From the NCBI GenBank assembly GCA_008711135.1, contig VUAW01000006.1, forward strand, positions 62,001-126,000: a stretch of DNA of 64,000 nt, written 5' to 3'. Made by a program: the position numbers and the translations under genes. Numbering within the stretch: the first letter of the stretch is position 1; each line of letters begins with the position of its first letter. Positions 56,554 to 64,000 of the stretch are shown one piece after another. This DNA comes from Rhodobacteraceae bacterium LNNU 3342 (GTDB lineage Bacteria; Pseudomonadota; Alphaproteobacteria; Rhodobacterales; Rhodobacteraceae). The notes under the pieces were generated by a model that was not told where the DNA came from, made no database searches, and saw only the letters and a program-made list of their open reading frames with translations.

Positions 56554-57495
56554 TCATCCCGCGACCAGCTTGCGCGCATAGGCGATGGCGGAATTCATGT
56601 TTCGGTGGTCGGCGATGCCCTTGCCGGCGATGTCAAAGGCGGTGCCGTGATCGACAGACGTCCTGTCTATCGGCAGTTCCACCGACACGTTGACGGCCGT
56701 GTCGAAGGCCACGAGCTTGATCGGGATGTGCCCCTGGTCGTGATACTGCGCGACGACAAGGTCAAACGCGCCGTTATAGGCCCGGTGAAAGACGGTATCG
56801 GCGGAAATGGGGCCAGAGGCGTCGATGCCCTCGGCCCGCGCCTGCGCCACCGCGGGGCCGATCTGGTCGTCATCCTCGGTCCCGAACAGGCCGTTTTCGC
56901 CGCAATGGGGATTGATGCCCGCCACCGCGATCCGGGGCGCGGCAAAGCCGATGCGCTTGAGATGGGCGTCGCCCGCGCGAATCGTGGCCAGCACGCGTTC
57001 GGTCGTGGCGCGGCGGATCGCCTCTTGCAGCGCGACGTGGGTGGACACGTGGATGACCTTCAGCCGCTCTGACGCCAGCAGCATGTAGGCTGCCGGTGAC
57101 CCGGTGAGCGACCGCAGCATCCCTGTGTGCCCGTCATAATGATGACCAGCGAGGTTGAGCGCCTCCTTGTTGATCGGCGCGGTGACGATGCAGCCGATAC
57201 GCCCTGCCTCGGCATCGCGGACGGCCCGTTCGATGAAGCGGAAGGCAGCATCGCCCGCGACCGGAGACAGCTTGCCCCAAGGCAGGGGCGCGCCCTCGAC
57301 CTCCAGGTCCACCACGCGATCATCGAGGTCGACGGTCGCGCCAACGGCGGCCTTTGCGGCCTCGAGCGTGGCGCGGTTGCCGTAGATCAGCGTCCGGTCG
57401 CGATCCTCGGGCGACATGTCCTGAAGCGCGCGCACGCTGATCTCGGGGCCGACGCCCGCAGGGTCGCCCATGGTGATGCCGATGATGTCCTTCAT
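56554..57495 (-). CDS. PdxA2-like 4-phosphate dehydrogenase (threonate/erythronate pathway)
   Basis: 313 residues. [18 protein letters not shown] opens the fold. Metal-binding His residues occur in [21 protein letters not shown] and [25 protein letters not shown] is also conserved. It lacks other vitamin B6 genes nearby and has the GHTGM form seen in the PdxA2 branch, which acts on D-threonate or D-erythronate 4-phosphate, yielding dihydroxyacetone phosphate and CO2. The DUF1537 kinase 2 kb away supports this assignment over pyridoxine biosynthesis. Confidence 0.85.
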   Translation of the reverse strand: MKDIIGITMGDPAGVGPEISVRALQDMSPEDRDRTLIYGNRATLEAAKAAVGATVDLDDRVVDLEVEGAPLPWGKLSPVAGDAAFRFIERAVRDAEAGRIGCIVTAPINKEALNLAGHHYDGHTGMLRSLTGSPAAYMLLASERLKVIHVSTHVALQEAIRRATTERVLATIRAGDAHLKRIGFAAPRIAVAGINPHCGENGLFGTEDDDQIGPAVAQARAEGIDASGPISADTVFHRAYNGAFDLVVAQYHDQGHIPIKLVAFDTAVNVSVELPIDRTSVDHGTAFDIAGKGIADHRNMNSAIAYARKLVAG

Positions 57496-57498
57496 GAC

Positions 57499-58689
57499 TT
57501 ACTCCGGTTTCGCGGCGCTGTCCCATCCCGGCGGAAGCCGGACGTACTTGATGGCGCGGCGGTGGTAGGTATAGGCGATGTGCAGGCTGCCGTCGGGCCC
57601 CTCCAGCAGGGCGGGATAGGACATCTCCTTGTTGCGCCCGTCGATCGAGTTGTTGGAAAGGCAGGTGCCGGGGCCATCTTCGATCAGCACGCCGCGCGGA
57701 AAGCTGTGCCCGCCGTCCGACGACAGCGCCACCACCACCGGTGCGCGCGGAACGCCCCAGATCGGCACGCAGCCGCCGGCGCTGTCGGCATCGGGGCGGT
57801 CGTCGCCTTCCTCCAGCTCATCATAAAGCGAGGCGCGCCGGTCGTCGGAGGTTGCCGCAGAGGCCGGGTTGCAGATCATCGCGACCGCCCCGCCCGCCAG
57901 ACGAATGGCAGAGATGGAGGAGTTGTTGTTCGGCACATCCGTGGGCGCCGGTGCAGACCAGCTGCGCCCCCCGTCAACGCTTTCCGAACGGTGCACGAAG
58001 TCGGCCTGACGGCGGCGATAGAAAGCAGCGATACGCCCGTCCCCCACGGGGACCGGGCACATATGGACGGAACCGAGCGAATCCGGCACATCCTCCAGCC
58101 GCCATGTCTGCCCGCTGTCGGCAGAGATCCCGACCGCCGCATGGTCATGGCTGCCGTTCCAGCGCTGTCCCGGCCGCCGGATGCAGCGAAAGATTGGCAG
58201 CAGCCACGCGCCATCATCCCGCACCATCAGCGGCGCGCGGACAAAGCTGCCAAGGGGCAGGTCAAGGAACCGCCCCTCGCCCGGCAGCAGGCGCGCGGGA
58301 TCGGCAGGATCACGACGCAGCGGCACCATGCGCAGGCGGCATTCATCCTGGTTCCCCGAGGGCTGCGAGGTGTGGAACAGCCACAGCCCCCCATCCGGCG
58401 CGCGGAATACCACCGGGTTCTGTTCGGAATGATGGGGATCGTCGCTGAGCTGGAACGCCGGCGACCACTGCGCCGCCCCCGGCATCAGGATCGAGCCGTG
58501 GATCGAGATGTCGGACTTCCCTTCCAGGGTGCCGCCGAACCAGGTGCAGAGCAGCGCCCCGTCATCGAGGAAGTTCAGGAAGGCAGCGTGGTTCTGGATC
58601 TTCGGGGAAGGCAGGAAACCTTCCAGCCCCCCGGCCGCCCGAGGGTGCAGCGCGCCCGTCATGGCGGCGGCGATGTCGTCCGGTGTCAT
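57499..58689 (-). CDS. Sialidase-fold (BNR repeat) protein, no signal peptide
   Basis: 396 residues from the ATG at 58689 after GGGGGGAA. Three Asp boxes are clear: SADSGQTW, SVDGGRSW and SSDGGHSF, giving a six-bladed propeller. NNNSSI, HSEQNPVVF and SYPALLEGPDGSLHIAYTY resemble the COG4692 neuraminidase-like group. No signal peptide is present, so it acts in the cytoplasm, unlike secreted sialidases. It begins a minus-strand operon with pdxA2 and Fe-ADH, 4 bp before pdxA2. It might hydrolyse a glycoside or lactone entering through the adjacent ABC transporter; no activity can be assigned. Confidence 0.78.
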   Translation of the reverse strand: MTPDDIAAAMTGALHPRAAGGLEGFLPSPKIQNHAAFLNFLDDGALLCTWFGGTLEGKSDISIHGSILMPGAAQWSPAFQLSDDPHHSEQNPVVFRAPDGGLWLFHTSQPSGNQDECRLRMVPLRRDPADPARLLPGEGRFLDLPLGSFVRAPLMVRDDGAWLLPIFRCIRRPGQRWNGSHDHAAVGISADSGQTWRLEDVPDSLGSVHMCPVPVGDGRIAAFYRRRQADFVHRSESVDGGRSWSAPAPTDVPNNNSSISAIRLAGGAVAMICNPASAATSDDRRASLYDELEEGDDRPDADSAGGCVPIWGVPRAPVVVALSSDGGHSFPRGVLIEDGPGTCLSNNSIDGRNKEMSYPALLEGPDGSLHIAYTYHRRAIKYVRLPPGWDSAAKPE

Positions 58690-58955
58690 GTTTCCCCCCT
58701 GTGCATGCCGGAAAGACAGCACCGACCGGGACAGTTGTCAAGTTGAAGGTTTGTTGTCTTAGAAATCTGCCGGGCATTGCATCATAATAACGCATTGATT
58801 CTAATTGTATTGTTCCTGAGAAAGTTTTACATCCCTCCCCACACCCTCGCAGAAGCATACAAATCTTGACAGGAAACAAGCCGCCGGTCATGGTGTAGGG
58901 GCTGAGGAGGCGGGGATGCAGGGAAAACCTGTCATCCGAAGGGAGGAGAACACGG
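58690..58955. promoter_or_regulatory. Divergent promoter region of the sialidase-like and Dpp-type operons
   Basis: 266 bp, AT-rich in the middle compared with its neighbours. Plus strand: TTGACA at 58866-58871, 17 bases, then CATGGT at 58889-58894, a fair sigma-70 promoter for the ABC operon. Minus strand: TTGACA (complement of 58736-58741) followed after 17 bases by TGTCTT, a weaker one for the sialidase-like gene. TTGTC is repeated at 58736 and 58764 and may be part of a regulator site. Confidence 0.5.
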
Positions 58956-60455
58956 ATGAAAAGGACGTTGACCTTGGGCGGGCTTCTGCTTGCCGTCGGC
59001 CTGTCGCCCGCGATGGCGCAGAACACCGACGTCACGATCGTGCTGAACGAGGAACTGGACCTGGTGGAGCCCTGCATGGCCACCCGCTCCAACATCGGGC
59101 GCGTGATTCTGCAGAACGTGAGCGAGACGCTCGTGGAACCCGACATGCGCGGCGACGGCGCGCTGATGCCGCGGCTTGCCGAAAGCTGGGAACAGCATGA
59201 CGACGGCAGCTGGCGGTTCAGCCTGCGCCAAGGCGTGACGTTTTCCGACGGCAGCGCCTTTGACGCCAATGACGTGAAGCACTCGTTCGACCGGGTGATG
59301 AGCGCCGATATCACCTGCGAATCGCAGCGCTATTTCGGCGGCATGACGGTTGAGGCGACGGTGGTCGACGAACATACCATCGACTTCAAGGCCGACCCGG
59401 TGCAGCCGATCCTGCCGCTGCTGCTGTCGCTCGTCACGATCGTTCCCGAAGAAACCCCGATGGAGTTCGTGCGCGAACCCGTGGGCACCGGCCCCTACAC
59501 CATGTCCGAATGGACCCCCGGCCAGCGCATCGTGCTCGAACGGCGCGACGACTACTGGGGGGAACAGCCAGAGGTCACCTCGGCCACCTATGTATTCCGC
59601 ACCGATCCCTCGGTCCGCGCGGCGATGGTGGAAACGGGCGAGGCCGATCTCGCGCCGTCGATCTCGGAACTGGACGCAACGAACCCGGCCACGGATTTCG
59701 CCTACCTCGACTCCGAAACGGTCTACATGCGGCTGATCCACTCGATGGAGCCGATGAACGACATCCGCGTGCGCCGCGCGATGAACATGGCGATCGACCG
59801 CGAAGCCTTCATCGGCACGCTGGTCCCGCAGGACGCGCTTCTGGCCAACGCCATCTTCCCGCCGCCCACGCCCGGCACCAACCCGGACGTCGAAGTGCAC
59901 CCGTTCGATCCCGAAGGCGCGAAGGCGCTGCTTGAAGAGGCTCGCGCCGACGGCGTGGCCGTGGACACGCCCATCACCTTGATCGGCCGCACCGGCAACT
60001 TCCCGAACGTGACCGAGGTTCTGGAAGCCGTTCAGCAGATGCTGCAGGACGCGGGCTTCACCGTCGAACTGCAGTTTGTCGAGGTGGCGGAGCACGAGAA
60101 CTACTACTCCAAGCCCTACCCGACCGACCGCGGCCCCTACATCATCACCGCGATGCACGACAACTCTCGCGGCGACCCGGTGTTCTCCATGTACTTCAAG
60201 TACGCCAGTGATGGGCGCCAGTCGGGCATCAACGATCCGCATGTGGACGACCTGATCGCCCGCGCCTCGGCCGCGACCGGGGAGGAGCGTGCTGCGCTCT
60301 GGTCTGAACTGGTGGCCTACCTGCATGACGAGGTGGTCGCGGACGTACTGCTGTTCCACATGGTCAGCTACACCCGCGTCAGCGAGCGGCTCGAATTCCA
60401 GCCGACAATGGCCACCAATTCGCAGCTTCAGTTGGCGGACATCAGCTTTCGCTGA
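58956..60455 (+). CDS. Dipeptide/oligopeptide-type ABC transporter substrate-binding protein
   Basis: 499 residues with a signal peptide (KRTLTLGGLLLAVGLSPAMAQ, first residues 2-22). The mature protein shows SBP family 5 blocks: LVEPDMRGDGALMPRLAESW, WRFSLRQGVTFSDGSAFDAN, GTGPYTMSEWTPGQRIVLER, and DIRVRRAMNMAIDREAF. It has GGGAGGAG before the ATG. Family 5 proteins bind peptides, but also oligosaccharides, opines and nickel; neighbouring acid-sugar and sialidase-like genes favour a non-peptide solute. It starts the Dpp-type operon and is followed by a stem-loop. Confidence 0.9.
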   Translation: MKRTLTLGGLLLAVGLSPAMAQNTDVTIVLNEELDLVEPCMATRSNIGRVILQNVSETLVEPDMRGDGALMPRLAESWEQHDDGSWRFSLRQGVTFSDGSAFDANDVKHSFDRVMSADITCESQRYFGGMTVEATVVDEHTIDFKADPVQPILPLLLSLVTIVPEETPMEFVREPVGTGPYTMSEWTPGQRIVLERRDDYWGEQPEVTSATYVFRTDPSVRAAMVETGEADLAPSISELDATNPATDFAYLDSETVYMRLIHSMEPMNDIRVRRAMNMAIDREAFIGTLVPQDALLANAIFPPPTPGTNPDVEVHPFDPEGAKALLEEARADGVAVDTPITLIGRTGNFPNVTEVLEAVQQMLQDAGFTVELQFVEVAEHENYYSKPYPTDRGPYIITAMHDNSRGDPVFSMYFKYASDGRQSGINDPHVDDLIARASAATGEERAALWSELVAYLHDEVVADVLLFHMVSYTRVSERLEFQPTMATNSQLQLADISFR

Positions 60456-60462
60456 CGCCAGT

Positions 60463-60485
60463 CGGCCGGGGACCTTCCCCGGCCG
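60463..60485 (+). other. Perfect stem-loop after the Dpp-type binding-protein gene
   Basis: CGGCCGGGG and CCCCGGCCG, nine perfect base pairs, enclose ACCTT seven bases after the stop codon and before the first permease. No T-run. Likely an mRNA stabiliser or partial terminator that favours binding-protein expression. Confidence 0.5.
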
Positions 60486-60506
60486 GTACCCGCAGGGGGA
60501 CGTACC

Positions 60507-61421
60507 ATGCTCAGCTTCATCCGACAGCGCGCCATCGCGAGCCTGATTTCACTGCTCGGGCTCATCATTCTTGTTTTCTTCCTGTCGCGGCTGACGGGTG
60601 ATCCCACTTCCCTGTTCCTGCCGGTGGACGCCACCGATGAAATGCGGGCCCAGTTCCGGGAACTGCACGGCCTGAACGACCCGATACTGGAACAGTTCTG
60701 GCGCTACATGCTGGACCTCGTGCAGCTCGACTTCGGGCAATCGCTACGGCGGGCCAGGCCGGCGGCCGAGGTGGTGATCGAGGCCTTCGCCTGGACGCTG
60801 CGGCTGGCACTGCTGACCATGGCCATCGCCACGGTCGGGGCGATCATCGTGGGCTCGCTCGCTGCCTTCCGCGTGGGCGGGATCTTTGACCGCATCGCGT
60901 CGCTGCTGTCGCTCGTGGGTTCGGCCGCGCCCGATTTCTGGATCGCAATCGTAGCGATCGTGGTCTTCTCGGTCGGGCTCGGCTGGGTGCCGACCTCAGG
61001 GACGGGTTCGGCGGCGCACTGGATCCTGCCGATCGCAGTGCTTTGCGTGAGGCCCTTCGGGTTGATCGTGCAGGTGGTACGCGGCTCGATGATCACGGCG
61101 CTGTCTTCGGCCTATGTGAAAACCGCGCGGGCCAAGGGCGTCCGCAGCCAGCGCATCATCTTTATCCATTCGCTTCGCAACGCCATGCTGCCGGTCATCA
61201 CCGTGATCGGCGACCAGGCGGCGGCGCTGCTGAACGGCGCCGTCATCGTCGAAACGATCTTCGGCTTCCCCGGCGTGGGCAAGCTGATGATCGATTCCAT
61301 CCTTCAGCGCGACTTCAACGTGGTGATCGCGGCGATCACGATCACGGCGCTGGCGATCTTCCTGATGAACGTCCTGATCGACCTTGGCTACGCGCTGCTC
61401 GATCCGCGGATCCGGCACTGA
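60507..61421 (+). CDS. Dipeptide/oligopeptide-type ABC permease, DppB-like
   Basis: 304 residues, six membrane spans. N-terminal SLISLLGLIILVFFLSRLTG (DppB/NikB form), central PDFWIAIVAIVVFSVGLGWV, and the coupling loop YVKTARAKGVRSQRIIFIHS, ending in VVIAAITITALAIFLMN. It follows the binding protein by 51 bp and precedes the second permease by 9 bp. Confidence 0.92.
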   Translation: MLSFIRQRAIASLISLLGLIILVFFLSRLTGDPTSLFLPVDATDEMRAQFRELHGLNDPILEQFWRYMLDLVQLDFGQSLRRARPAAEVVIEAFAWTLRLALLTMAIATVGAIIVGSLAAFRVGGIFDRIASLLSLVGSAAPDFWIAIVAIVVFSVGLGWVPTSGTGSAAHWILPIAVLCVRPFGLIVQVVRGSMITALSSAYVKTARAKGVRSQRIIFIHSLRNAMLPVITVIGDQAAALLNGAVIVETIFGFPGVGKLMIDSILQRDFNVVIAAITITALAIFLMNVLIDLGYALLDPRIRH

Positions 61422-61430
61422 GGATATTTC

Positions 61431-62337
61431 ATGTCACTTGCCGAAACCCTTCCTGACGAACCAAGCACGCTGCGGCGCTTTGCCCGCATGCTCTGGGCCG
61501 ACAAGTTCGCCTTTTGCGCGGTGCTGTTCCTGACGCTTCTGCTGGTGCTTGCCATGATCGGCCCGGCCTGGCTGGGCGAGGTGGCGCAGCGGCAGAACCT
61601 GCGCGGCCGCAACGCGCCCCCGTTCGAGTGGGAACGCGGCTGGCTGTGGATCTTCGGCGCTGATGCGCTTGGCCGCCCGGTGCTGGCGCGGATCATCGTG
61701 GCGACCCAGAACACGATCATGATCGCGGCGGGCGCGGTCGTGGCCTCGGCTACTGTCGGCACCACGCTGGGGCTGATCGCGGGCTATGGCGGCAGGCGCC
61801 TCAGCCAGGTCATCATGCGGCTGGCGGATGTCATCATGTCCTTCCCGTCGCTGCTGATCGCGGTGATCGTGCTTTACATCCTGGGGCCTTCGGTCACCAA
61901 CCTCATCATCGTGCTTTCGATCACGCGCATCCCCGTCTACCTGCGCACCACCCGGGCCGAGGTGCTGGAGATCCGCGAACGGATGTTCGTGCAGGCGGCC
62001 CGCGTCATGGGCGCCTCGCCCCGCCGGGTAATCTTCCGGCACATCCTGCCGGTGGTGCTGCCCACGCTGATGACGGTGGCGACGCTTGATTTCGCCTTTG
62101 TCATGCTGGCGGAAAGCGCCCTTTCCTTCCTTGGCATCGGCATCCAGCCACCCGAAATTACCTGGGGGCTGATGGTGGCCCAGGGGCGGCAGTACCTGAC
62201 CAACGCCTGGTGGCTGTCGGTCTGGCCGGGGCTTGCGATCATCTTGACAACCATGTCGCTGAACCTGCTCTCGAACTGGCTGCGCATCGCGCTTGACCCG
62301 GTGCAGCGGTGGCGGCTCGAAGCCGGAGGGCGCCGCA

Positions 62338-62345
<8 letters not shown>
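61431..62345 (+). CDS. Dipeptide/oligopeptide-type ABC permease, DppC-like
   Basis: 304 residues. WIFGADALGRPVLARIIV near residue 69 and the coupling loop FVQAARVMGASPRRVIFRHI are DppC-type. Near the end LGIGIQPPEITWGLMVAQG is typical. It overlaps the fused ATPase gene start by eight bases. Confidence 0.92.
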
Positions 62346-63969
<1,624 letters not shown>

Positions 63970-64000
63970 GGCGCGGCCTCATGCAGCCGCGTCACGTGGC

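Noticed and set aside
56554-57495. Pyridoxine biosynthesis role for the PdxA homologue
   Set aside because: No other vitamin B6 genes nearby; the DUF1537 kinase and GHTGM motif fit the PdxA2 catabolic branch better.
57127-58746. 539-codon plus-strand frame over pdxA2 and the sialidase-like gene
   Set aside because: Antisense shadow spanning two real genes; composition is biased and family-less.

Overview
The window is 64 kb of high-GC DNA with densely packed, operon-organised genes. It has no rRNA, tRNA, CRISPR array or insertion sequence that I can see. Gene content and order (gbcAB, soxBDAG-glyA-sdaA, a fused dimethylglycine dehydrogenase, many LysR/GntR-controlled ABC and TRAP uptake loci) point to an alphaproteobacterium of the Rhodobacter/Paracoccus group. 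That placement is inferred from gene families; no marker gene is present. The theme throughout is scavenging of small nitrogenous osmolytes, amino acid derivatives and acid sugars.

Layout. (1) 1-16125: glycine betaine catabolism. Betaine is demethylated by GbcA/GbcB to dimethylglycine, then by a GcvT-fused flavoprotein (5' end off the window) to sarcosine, then by heterotetrameric sarcosine oxidase SoxBDAG to glycine. SHMT and serine dehydratase carry on to serine and pyruvate, with ETF-ubiquinone oxidoreductase as a possible electron outlet. A LysR regulator and a GbdR-like GlxA/AraC regulator sit inside the cluster. (2) 16375-19821: two divergent GH13 glycosidases. (3) 19827-29691: aspartase, LysR, an ArgE-like M20 deacylase, a DUF1028 protein, RidA and a branched-chain-type ABC transporter, read as one divergent amino-acid-derivative locus. 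(4) 29747-43174, all on the minus strand: a TMADH/DgcA-like flavoprotein followed by a complete Pot-type ABC transporter, an amidohydrolase and a choline-dehydrogenase-like GMC oxidase. Upstream are an aldehyde dehydrogenase, a LysR regulator and a flavin monooxygenase. (5) 43448-47922: MipA-like outer-membrane protein, old yellow enzyme, and a translationally coupled DHH phosphoesterase/UV-damage endonuclease pair. (6) 48096-53203: TetR plus MFS, convergent with a TAXI-TRAP uptake operon. (7) 53577-63969: an acid-sugar locus (DUF1537 kinase, GntR, Fe-alcohol dehydrogenase, PdxA2, sialidase-like protein) beside an oligopeptide-type ABC transporter.

The least explained parts are region 4, which looks like a second amine-demethylation pathway with its own transporter and no described substrate; the deacylase-DUF1028-RidA-aspartase locus of region 3; the UvdE-DHH repair pair; and the MFS gene at 48635, whose frame has no stop where the protein should end and stays open for 1.7 kb antisense to the TRAP permease. 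Several operators, terminators and post-binding-protein stem-loops can be read directly and are listed.
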